NCBI GenBank assembly: GCA_026008535.1
Contig: BRKX01000009.1
Span: forward strand, 44,761,001 to 44,825,000
Length of the DNA stretch: 64,000 nt
Reading direction: 5' to 3'
Source: Perilla frutescens
Taxonomy: Eukaryota; Streptophyta; Magnoliopsida; Lamiales; Lamiaceae
Shown here: piece after piece, positions 56,601 to 64,000 of the stretch
Layout: each line of letters starts with the position of its first letter
How positions within the stretch are numbered: position 1 is the first letter of the stretch
Program-made: the position numbers and the translations under genes
Notes under the pieces: generated by a model
What the model was told of the DNA's origin: nothing
What the model saw: the letters and a program-made list of their open reading frames with translations, nothing else
The model's database searches: none

Positions 56601-57993
56601 TGGATTTTTCGTGCATGATGGATTTTTATTTCGTGGTTCGCAGTTATGCATTCCTAGTTGTTCTATGCGTGAGCTACTTGTGTTAGAATCGTATGCGGGA
56701 GGTTTAATGGGTCACTTTGGTGTGAATAAAACATTAAGCATGCTGCATGAGCATTTTTATTGGCCGCATATGAGAAAAGATGTTGAGCATGTGTGTAGTA
56801 GATGTGTTACTTGCCATAGGTCTAAGTCTACGTCACATCCGTTTGGTTTATACACTCCCCTGCCTGCTCCTAGTTCACCTTGGATTGATTTGTCTATGGA
56901 TTTTATCTTAGGATTACCTAGGTCTAGATCGGGTAAGGATTTTGTTTTTGTGGTTGTTGATCGTTTTTCTAAAATGGCGCATTTCATTGCATGTAGAAAA
57001 ACTGATGATGCTGTGCATATTGCCAATCTGTTCTTTGTGCATGTAGTTCGATTACATGGTATTCCTAAAACTATTGTTAGTGATAGAGATTCCAAATTTT
57101 TAGCACACTTTTGGCGAGTTTTGTGGGAAAAATTAGGGACTAAATTGTTGTTTTCTACTGCATGTCATCCACAAACCGATGGTCAAACTGAGGTTGTGAA
57201 TCGCACTTTAGGCACACTGCTTAGGTCCTTAATTAAAAATAATCTGAAGTCTTGGGAAGAGTGTTTACCTTACACTGAATTTGCATATAATCGTGTGGTA
57301 CATTCTTCTACTAATATGTCTCCTTTTGAGGTTGTTTATGGATTTAATCCGTTAACGCCTACTGATTTGTTACCTTTACCTGTTGAGCATCTAACAAGTG
57401 TTAAAGGTTTGAGAAGAGCTGAGCAAGTTAAGGAGATGCATGAGAGAGTGCGTGCTCGCATTGAGCACAAAGGAAAGCAAATGGCCGCATCCAGAAACGT
57501 GCGACGCAAGCAAGTGATATTTCAGCCCGGCGATCGCGTTTGGATTCATCTGAGTCCCGGACGGTTTCCAAATCTGAGAAAGTCCAAGTTGTCACCACGT
57601 GGAGATGGTCCTTTCACAGTTCTGAGTCGTGTAAATGACAATGCTTACCGCATTGATCTTCCCGGTGAGTATAAATGTTCTTCAACTTTCAATGTTGCTG
57701 ATTTATCTCCGTTTGTTGCAGATGAGTTCGATCTCGACGATGATCCAAATTCGAGGATGAATTCTCTTCAGCAGGGGGGGAATGATGAAGCCATGCAAGG
57801 CATTGAAGGCCTTGAACCCGAGCTGCAATTCAAAGGTCCAATGACGCGACTTCGAGCGAAGAAATTACAAGGTTATTTCCAAGTGATGATTCACAAGAAG
57901 TTTGAGGAATTAGAAGATGCAAAGTGCAGCCATACTTTAGTTAATTTATTAACTAATGAAGATCAAGATCATACCATGGAGAATATAACTTGA
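53614..57993 (+). CDS. E5 gag-pol polyprotein (after the nonsense codon)
   Basis: The open frame is 1459 residues long. Order by residue: end of the capsid domain (1-100), zinc knuckle CHKCQGWGHFQNQC (186-199), protease with DSGS (Asp 288) and LLGRPW, RT with PFGLTN and YFDD (695-698), RNase H with ECDAS (Asp 844), integrase zinc domain (HFGVNKT from about 1034; HVCSRCVTC), integrase core with SMDF, SDRDSKF and TDGQTEVVNR (catalytic residues near 1100, 1157 and 1193), and the GPFTVLSRVND C-terminus. No classical chromodomain is seen. The last roughly 70 residues, including GPMTRLRAKKLQGYF, are encoded inside the 3' LTR. All catalytic motifs look intact. It shares its frame with 52921-53604. 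Confidence 0.93.
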   Translation: MKGLLHGRFIPVHYEKELEKKLTRIKQGTRSVEEYHKELETALNRVGKQETLNATIIRYIEGMNPDIACEVELKNFTSIEEMVHYASIVERQLREGRRRSHHSSAPVRPPWNKGTNPTSSSIPSTESTRPRGQSGPSERRFDRSTPQSSRRPESTPAPPSRPAYTRPNPPSLAPSANQNRARDIQCHKCQGWGHFQNQCPNRRVLFITEQNEIESASEDEDQPVVDTKKELETPPVDSDEEEPELPHLSLVSIRSLSINREEEQPDQREHFFFTRVTIKDQTCSMIIDSGSVINAMSQYAVDKLALTTIKHPKPYKLQWLTDRGEIKVTAQVSVSFSIGQFSDSVVCDVIPMDAAHMLLGRPWQFDRQTIHDGFANTYIVKRDGRTTTLKPLSPKDVAEDQRIMQERFRAERAKEAAAAARIAANGTQSTETPKKAATTTSSAPKPSSKDYLVHGNSSGSAAKKDQNRSLFISVKGVEKALKAGLPFVLLSYKSSAISDVSLPSVVQPLMEEFADVFSEEIPSGLPPVRGIEHQIDFQPDAVLPNRPAYRTSPEETKEIDRQVKELLEKKQIRESMSPCAVPVILVPKKNNEWRMCMDCRAINKITVKYRFPIPRLDYMLDELSGSKVFSKIDLCSGYFQVRMHEGDEWKTAFKTKHGLYEWLVMPFGLTNVPSTFMRLMNHVLHDVIGKFVVVYFDDILIYNHNAQAHLAHLRCVFDILRSAKLYGNLSKCSFCLDEVVFLGFVVSVRGIEVDRSKIKAIEEWPTPKSATEVRSFHGLAGFYRRFVRDFSSIAAPLTELCKKDRKFEWGKAQHEAFTRLKHLLCHAPVLCLPNFDKIFEIECDASGIGIGAVLMQERRPVTYFSEKLNGAALRYSTYDKELYALKRSLEMWQHYLWPKEFVIHTDHESLKHLKGQQNLNKRHARWVEFIESFPYIIKYKKGEDNVVADALSRRYTLLNLMHARMLGFESIKSLYACDLFFASIFDECSKKSKSFDGFFVHDGFLFRGSQLCIPSCSMRELLVLESYAGGLMGHFGVNKTLSMLHEHFYWPHMRKDVEHVCSRCVTCHRSKSTSHPFGLYTPLPAPSSPWIDLSMDFILGLPRSRSGKDFVFVVVDRFSKMAHFIACRKTDDAVHIANLFFVHVVRLHGIPKTIVSDRDSKFLAHFWRVLWEKLGTKLLFSTACHPQTDGQTEVVNRTLGTLLRSLIKNNLKSWEECLPYTEFAYNRVVHSSTNMSPFEVVYGFNPLTPTDLLPLPVEHLTSVKGLRRAEQVKEMHERVRARIEHKGKQMAASRNVRRKQVIFQPGDRVWIHLSPGRFPNLRKSKLSPRGDGPFTVLSRVNDNAYRIDLPGEYKCSSTFNVADLSPFVADEFDLDDDPNSRMNSLQQGGNDEAMQGIEGLEPELQFKGPMTRLRAKKLQGYFQVMIHKKFEELEDAKCSHTLVNLLTNEDQDHTMENIT

Positions 57994-58976
57994 AGAGTTG
58001 AAGAAGAGAGCAAGAAGAAGTGCATTTGTGCATGGAGCTGTTTTCGCCCTTGATTTAATTTAATTAAAGGGTTGATTTTTTATCTAGACTATAGTATTTA
58101 TTTAATTACTTTAGACTATAGTTTAGATCAGTTTTTAATTAATTAATAAGTGTAATTTTCGTTCATAATATCATAGGTTTGACTAGAATTATATTTAAGG
58201 CAATTTCCTACCTTGAATAGAATTCTAGTTTAGGTATTTTTCTAGTATAGTTAGAGATCCTTTTTGGATCAGATTTTAGGCCTTTTTTCTACCTTATTTT
58301 CGTGCATATTAAGCCCTATAAATAGGGGAATCATGTTACTTTGATATTTTAGACATTATTGATTAAAATTACTTTTGCATTCAATTTGTGTCTCAACCGT
58401 CAAAGCTTTTGATTGTTTTCTGTCGAAAATACTCACTCTTGAAGCCTAGCAACTTTGAGTCTTACATCAAGGGAACGTTCTAATTCACACGAGGAATTAG
58501 GGTGAACTCGCTACCGAGGAGTAACTTTGAGATTTTTTTTCGTCGTACAAGATACGCCGGGGATTAATCGGGTTGCAAATCACAACACCTCCATCGCCCA
58601 GCCACCATCTTCAACGTCAACCATAAGCCATCCACGTCCGTTTCAAGTCCAGCCACGTTCATGTTCAAGTTCGTGTTCATCTCGTTCAATCCGTAAGTCC
58701 GTTACCACTCTATCATACCCTATCTACTCTAACCCTTCTAAACCTAATCATCATCATCGAAATTCCATTATCCTTACCCATATCATAGCCGTCCAATACA
58801 GCCCTCACTTTGTTTGATTTGTGTTATTTTGTGTGATATTGTCTAGGTATTTTAGTTGAGTCGTAGTCGTCTAGATATTCGAGTATAGAATCCTTACTTC
58901 ACCGACGTAGTTTCAATCATTAGCTTCCACGTATTTTTGTGTCTCGTCGTGTCATTAGCCCCGGGTCACATCATAA
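57783..58976 (+). repeat. 3' LTR of E5
   Basis: It follows the purine tract CAGGGGGGGAA and starts inside the gag-pol frame. It is the same length as the 5' copy. Differences include a CA-to-TT pair at about 58535 and several C/T and G/A changes. Confidence 0.92.
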
Positions 58977-58981
58977 CATAC

Positions 58982-59197
58982 ATCCCCCCAAACTTATTCA
59001 AATCCACGGGATGGAATAAGTTTGCAAAAATGCTATCCCCCAAAGTAGCATCCATCCGGTCTTTATCTGCATAACTCAGAAAAAGAAGTGAAAAACATAA
59101 CTAAGAAAAAAAAATTAACTGAAATAAAATAAAACATATTGGGTTGCCTCCCAACAAGCGCTGCATTTAACGTCGACAGCCAGACGAATTCGGGAAC
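58982..59197 (-). other. E4 internal noncoding tract, right of E5
   Basis: This short stretch lies between E5 and the end of the E4 protease frame. It holds a purine-tract-like TCCCCCCAAACTT near 58984 and the conserved hairpin at 59128-59160. Confidence 0.65.
59128..59177 (-). promoter_or_regulatory. Conserved hairpin downstream of E4 gag-protease
   Basis: On the element strand: GACGTTAAAT, then GCGCTTG, then TTGGGAGGCAACCCAA, a 5-bp stem with loop AGGCAA. It starts about 20 bases after the protease stop, as in E3. Confidence 0.6.
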
Positions 59198-59713
59198 TCA
59201 AGTTCCCACAAGCAGGGAAACGGGTATCCCCCATTCTCTTCCCCGAGCATCCATCTCCATGCCTCCATTATCAAACAGGAACTGAATGTGTTCATCTTCA
59301 AATCGGAGAGTGAGAATCCCCGTGTCTAGGTCGATGTTGGCCCGTCCGGTGCGCAAAAATGGGCGTCCCAAGATGAGAGGAACGCTCTTGTCTTCCTCCA
59401 TGTCTAGCACCACAAAGTCCACCGGGAATATGAAATCATGCACCTTGATCAATACATCCTCCAAAATTCCCTCAGGATACACCACAGATCGGTCGGCCAT
59501 CTGCAAACACATGGTTGTGCGCTTGAGTTGCCCACAGTTAAGCCTCTTGAAAAATGACAGCAGCATCAGATTGATGCTCGCCCCCAAGTCACATAATGCT
59601 CGACCACCTATCTTGTCTCCAACAGTACTGGGGAGCGCAAAACTCCCCGGATCCTTCATCTTGGCAGGGAGCTTCCTTTGGATGATGGAACTGCAGTTTT
59701 CAGGGAGGTGCAC
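59198..59713 (-). pseudogene. E4 aspartic protease region
   Basis: The 171-residue frame carries CDLGASINLM, the retropepsin active-site motif, then MADRSVVYPEGILEDVL and the distal flap-side motif VPLILGRPFLRT. It ends VSLLVGT-stop without entering RT. It is joined in frame to the gag tail (60256-59726), but a TAG at about 59724 separates them. The domain itself looks intact. Confidence 0.8.
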
Positions 59714-59725
59714 AGTCTCAAACTC

Positions 59726-60256
59726 CTATATCTTTTTCTTCTTAGACACAACATCCTTAAGGAACTTTGCATACTTGGGCATGTGCTGCAGCGCCTCCAC
59801 CAAAGGAATGTTGATTTGCACCTTCTTGAATATTTCCAAAAATCTGGAAAACTGTGCATCAACTTTCTGTTTCGAGGTCCTTTGCGGGAATGGACTAGTA
59901 ACTGTGGGAAGCACTGTAGGACCCGTCGGAGGACTCTTGATGGTAGAATTGGGCTTGTCAGAAGCCATCTTGGGAGAAACAGCTGCAGCAGCAATAATAG
60001 GTGCAGGAACCTCAGTATGCAGATGGATTGCATTGCACTGTTCCTTGGGATTCACTGTGGTGTTGCTAGGGAATTGTCCCGGTTGGTGCTGATTCCCTAC
60101 AACTGTAGCCAGCTGACCCAGTTGTTTCTCGAACATCTTCATTTGCACACTCATGGCACCCACAGTATTTTCCTGCTTTTCCACTCTAGCTTGCGACTCC
60201 CCCATGAATTTATCGGTCTTTCCCATGAACGCCATCAATAGATCATCCATCGTCAT
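59726..60256 (-). pseudogene. E4 gag tail / gag-protease linker
   Basis: This frame (MTMDDLLMAFMGKTDKFM, then VQMKMFEKQLGQLATVVGNQ) is the coiled-coil part that follows the gag core in Athila. It ends with the HMPKYAKFLKDVVSKKKK linker. It overlaps the end of the previous frame with a one-base shift, so it is probably the same protein broken by a frameshift near 60250. Confidence 0.75.
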
Positions 60257-61388
60257 TGATTACTCCATTTGTTACAGAGAAGCCAGGAGGGGGCTGCAGT
60301 GCACCGTTGGGATTCCCAAATGAGAGGTTGGATCGGTTACCTTGGTAGAATTGATTCCTGCCTCGGTAATTATTGCCATCATAACCACCTCTCTGATTAA
60401 TGTAGTTGACATCTTCAACTGTATTTCCCATGGGATTATCTACACCCGGTCGCGCCATAGCATCAAATCTGCTATTGATCGTGGCATTCAGAGTAGACAG
60501 CTGGGCGGCAAGCTTGGCAATCGGATCACTATCATCAACTGCTGCAGCTCTTTTCAAAATCTTCACTTGTCGATCCCCAGACCACTGATAGTTGTTGGTT
60601 TCCATGTCCTCTATGATCGTCACATCTTGATCGTGGCTCTTGTTCAACAAAGAGCCACCAGCAGAGGCATCCAGAAGCCTTTTCAATTCCATGTCACACC
60701 CGTTGTAGAAGATGCAGACTTGATGATCTACCCCAAATCCATGGTTGGGGCACTTCCTCAGCATATCTCGAAACCGTTCCCAAGCCTCGTATAATGTCTC
60801 ATCCTCGTATTGACGAAATTGTGTAATTTCGCCCTTCAGCTTGAGAGTCAAACAAGGTGGAAAGAATTTGTGCAGGAACATGTGCGCAAGACTTTCCCAG
60901 CTGTCCACAGACCCAGCGGTTAGAGATTGGTACCATTGCTTAGTCGTATCTCGTAAAGAGAACGAAAATAGGCGTAAGCGAATGGCGTCATCGGGGACTC
61001 CATTCATCTTCACTGTACTACAGATCTCCAAGAACTGCGTCAAGTGTGCATTCGGGTCTTCAGTGGCCCGTCCTCCATATTTCAATTCGAAGTTATTCGC
61101 ATTGATCTGGGGACCAGGAATGTCTCCATGGTTAAGTACTGGAACAAAGAGCTCATTAATTGGAGGTGGCTCTATAGCTCGAGCATCATCTTGCTCTTGC
61201 ATTCTCCGCTGCATTTCCTCTAACTGTCTCTGCATCTGACGCATCTGTTCAACCGTAATAGGGACTTGTTGTTCTGCCATCTCTTTTCTTCTTCTTGCGT
61301 TGTTATGCCGAACGGTAGCTTCAATCTCAGGATTAAATTCTTCTAGAGATCTTCCCTGAGATCGTGTATGCATACACAACCTAATCAC
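60243..61388 (-). pseudogene. E4 gag core
   Basis: The 381-residue frame contains a Gln-rich coiled coil (MRQMQRQLEEMQRRMQEQ), the Athila gag capsid domain (EDPNAHLTQFLEICSTVKMN, RLRLFSFSLRDTTKQWYQSL, RFRDMLRKCPNHGFGVDHQ) and LDASAGGSLLNKS. A Gly/Asn/Arg-rich part (GGYDGNNYRGRNQFYQGN) stands in place of a zinc knuckle. It is open throughout. The start could be Met 61388 or the Met in MHTRSQGRS at about 61373. It ends by frameshift into 60256. The core may still be translated. Confidence 0.8.
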
Positions 61389-61500
61389 AATAAAAAGAAG
61401 ATTATAAAATTTTAAAAGAAAATAGACTAAAGACTGAAAAATAAATGTCTAGATTAACACAAGAAATTAAATCTAAATAATAGCAAATAAAAAAAATTAA

Positions 61501-61519
61501 ATCCCCGGCAACGGCGCCA
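61501..61519 (-). other. E4 primer binding site (tRNA-Asp)
   Basis: Minus strand TGGCGCCGTTGCCGGGGAT, identical to the E3 site over the shared length, six bases inside the LTR end at 61526. Confidence 0.85.
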
Positions 61520-61525
61520 AAAACT

Positions 61526-63014
61526 TGTTCGGTATTTATTTACACCTAAACTGCAAGTGTACAACGAGGCTTATAGGATAGCGGTGAACAAGAGCATCGT
61601 ATCCACAGGGATTTAAGATTTAATCGGCTAGTTATTCAATTTAACCCCTCGCAGTTATCTAGACTATCAAACATGGTTGGATTTAATTAATTAAAAACTA
61701 AAGATAATAAATAAAATAAATCACCACAGCAGAAATCAACACAGATAAATCAAACACTGAAGAAGAAGACGCATTCTAGGATTGGATAATCATTATTTAA
61801 TCCATTCTCTTAATCAATCCATTTAATGTCTATGTTGGGATTTAAATCATGCTAGAACAATCACTCATGTATTCTAAACCTTCTCTCGAAGCGCCTAGAT
61901 TGTAGATCACATAACAAATATTAACGTCTCCGTTCAATACCTATTATGCAACTCCTAATGGTTCCAAAGATTTATTGTTCTCTAAATTAATCGCAACTCT
62001 CTTGAGTGATATTGACTAACCAGTTAATTATTCCAGATCTTGTGTTAAAACTCATCTCTCGAATTATGGATTAACACATCAAATTGTATCATTTAGTGAT
62101 CAAGTAAATATTACAGAGAAACACAGGAATAATCAAAACATAATTAAATCATAGACACCAAATAATATGAATTAAAAGAACTTCATAAATAAATCATAAT
62201 CCAACCCTAGAATACTAGGGTTTTAGCTATCCATGACAAAATAAACAACTAAAATAATCCACAAAATAAACATTGTATTCTAAGAATAAAGTAAATAAAA
62301 CCCGGAGATTCTATATTGGCTTTGGTCTTGAACACTCTTGAATCCTTTGGTCTTGTTCTTCGCGTCTTCTTTTCTCTGCAGCAACTCTCTGTTGGTAATT
62401 TTTAGGTAGGAGGAATTATGTCTAATTTTCGTGCATTGAATCCCTTAAATACCAAGTTAAGAAAAGCCCAAAATAGGTCAAAAATCGGACAGACCCGCTT
62501 GATTCGCGACCTCGCTCGCGACCCAGTCACCCGCGACTCGGGTCGCGAGTCCACGTGGCATGACGTGGCGCTGACGTGGCAGAAAATTCGCGACCAACCT
62601 TGAAATTCGCGACCGGGTCGCGAGTAAAACAAAGGAGAACCCTGCCTCTGTCGCGCTATGCAGAAAAAAAGGAAAAAGTGTGATTCACGACCAGATTCGC
62701 GACCCCCCGGGTCGCGAGTATTTCCCAGCTCCGGCAGCCTCTCACTGTTTTGCTTCGTTCACACTCGTTTTTCGTCCGATTGACCCGATTCTTTTTGCAC
62801 CGCGTTCCTAACTTGATTTCCTATCTTTCTAGGGTGCTCCCACACTCATTTGAGGTCCACACAAAAAATGGCATTAATTTCCTTCACAATGAACAAACAC
62901 GTGACATTGCACAAAACATAGAAAACTATGCAAAACTCAACACTTCATGCATGCAATGCCCATCAAATACCACTCAAATGTACCTCAAAATACATGTAAA
63001 ATATGATGTTATCA
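61526..63014 (-). repeat. 5' LTR of E4
   Basis: Partner of 48112-49599. It ends ATGTTATCA before the second TATTT (63015-63019). It carries the second copy of the TCGCGA cluster (62507-62720). Confidence 0.92.
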
Positions 63015-63019
63015 TATTT

Positions 63020-64000
63020 GCATCATGATGCATGCAAGTGTTTGCCTTATTTTTATGTAGTATTGGAAAGCTTAAATAGCTCACACATGATTATTCACAA
63101 TTAATCAAATCAAATTTCAGAGACTAAACCATAATGCTCAAAAAATAAAATCGTCTTATATATCATCACACAACGTGTGGGTGTTAAACTAGTTGTAGAC
63201 AAAATTGAAGTGAAAAAACCTAGATATGTTAACTTATTTCTTAATAAAATCTTACTACAATATCAAATAAAATTAAAGCATCCATGTTATTTTTACACGC
63301 TCACATATCTAAACTCTAAAGTAATACTTTGTATAACAAAGAGAAATAACGGCTCACTTAATAAGAATCCATAAAAATACAGATTAAAGTAAGATTAACC
63401 TTCAATTTCATCACTTTGCTTGAGGGAAACCGAAAAAAAAAATGTAGTAAAAACTTGTTTGCAAATCAAATTTTTAACAAAAATAAGTTAAAAAGCCTAG
63501 AAAAGCTACATAATCATCGACTTGTATTGTGGTTGTCATAATGGATTTTCCAATCAAATGTTTGATTAATCTGTTTCTAAAGAAAATAAAATAATCAATA
63601 ACTCTTTAATTTCCAGTCGTATATAATTCTTGAAAAAAGTGTTCCAAAAACATAGTCGTACTTACCCGCCCCTCAAGTCTTGGAAGTAACTCGTGACCTA
63701 TTCAGATCTAGATTAGATAAAAGCTCATTCGAGCCTATTTAGTAAAGCTTGTTAATTAAATAAGTCAAGCTTGAATTTGACACTACTCAACTCGTTAGCT
63801 CATAAACAAGCTCATTAAATGAAATAGCTTGAAAATATGAAATTATTAGCTTGATAAAATTTATAATTTATTCTTTAATTTGTAATAAGTATATTCAATT
63901 CCTAATAAATTTTATTTGTTGTAAAAAAAAATCAATTTTAGTGAATATAGTATATTCTGTGAGTAAAATAATTTTTTTTAAAAAAATAATGAATATTTAA
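63020..64000. other. AT-rich flank of E4
   Basis: No gene is supported. From about 63710 to 63860 there are repeated AGCTCATT and AAGCTTG words that resemble the ends of small hAT-like MITEs, but I could not define borders. Confidence 0.5.

Larger units (their letters stand above)
50887..58976 (+). mobile_element. E5: young CRM-like chromovirus inserted in E4
   Basis: LTRs of 1194 bases each (50887-52080 and 57783-58976) are flanked by CATAC (50882-50886 and 58977-58981). They differ at about 17 positions by eye count. A tRNA-Met-like primer site follows the 5' LTR. Gag-pol is one long frame running into the 3' LTR, a known trait of the CRM clade, as is the LTR start TGATG. The frame is complete except for one TAG at 53605. 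Reina is the alternative clade. Confidence 0.9.
48112..63014 (-). mobile_element. E4: gag-protease-only Athila-like element containing E5
   Basis: LTRs of 1488 and 1489 bases (48112-49599 and 61526-63014) are flanked by TATTT (48107-48111 and 63015-63019). On the minus strand: 5' LTR, tRNA-Asp primer site, gag, protease, a conserved hairpin, a noncoding tract (interrupted by E5 at 50887-58976), a purine tract (AAGTTTGGGGGAGT) and the 3' LTR. No RT, RNase H or integrase of its own is present. Without E5 it is about 6.8 kb. Non-autonomous; LTR similarity by eye is about 98 percent. Confidence 0.9.

Noticed and set aside
59286..60241. Plus-strand ORFs of 268 and 187 residues
   Set aside because: Antisense shadows of the E4 gag tail and protease.

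Overview
This is a nuclear genomic segment from a seed plant, most likely a eudicot. The evidence is: host genes with GT-AG introns (a plastid-type DXS and a 14-3-3 homologue, both broken), AT-rich spacers, and stacked plant-type LTR retrotransposons and MITEs. No intact single-copy host gene is visible. Nothing prokaryotic, organellar or CRISPR-like was seen.

Layout. (1) 1-20680: an Athila-type Ty3/gypsy element on the minus strand (E1). Its 3' LTR runs off the left edge and carries a Tourist-like MITE. E1 holds a plus-strand Tekay-like chromovirus, E2 (7249-17991). (2) 20681 to about 30384: the 3' part of a Ty1/copia, SIRE-like element (E0) with an env-like ORF. E1 lies inside it. A copia-type LTR starting at 23276 is split by a complete gag-only Athila-like element, E3 (23550-30192, target duplication GTGGG). 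(3) About 30385-38297: a multi-exon DXS pseudogene of DXS2 type. It is split by a hAT-like MITE (8-bp duplication, itself holding a Stowaway MITE) and, in its last exon, by a 4.3-kb CACTA transposon (3-bp duplication CTT). The CACTA carries captured exons of a beta-amylase and of a Ste20/GCK kinase. (4) 38298-48106: spacer with a SINE-like unit, a divergent 14-3-3-like pseudogene on the minus strand (40284-43090), and AT-rich DNA. (5) 48112-63014: a second gag-protease-only Athila-like element, E4 (duplication TATTT). It holds a young plus-strand CRM-like chromovirus, E5 (50887-58976, duplication CATAC), whose gag-pol is broken by one TAG. (6) 63020-64000: AT-rich flank.

How the parts relate. 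E5 has a nearly complete set of enzymes. E1 and E2 are dead by deletion, stop codons and lost catalytic residues. E3 and E4 lack reverse transcriptase and integrase, yet have paired, similar LTRs, a tRNA-Asp type primer site and exact target duplications. They therefore probably moved using proteins supplied by an Athila relative. The most unusual signals are: a hairpin with covarying stem pairs downstream of the gag or pol reading frames of E1, E3 and E4; a near-palindromic 12-base word repeated nine times in E3; the two-gene capture in the CACTA element; and the 14-3-3 homologue that has lost its phosphopeptide-binding residues.
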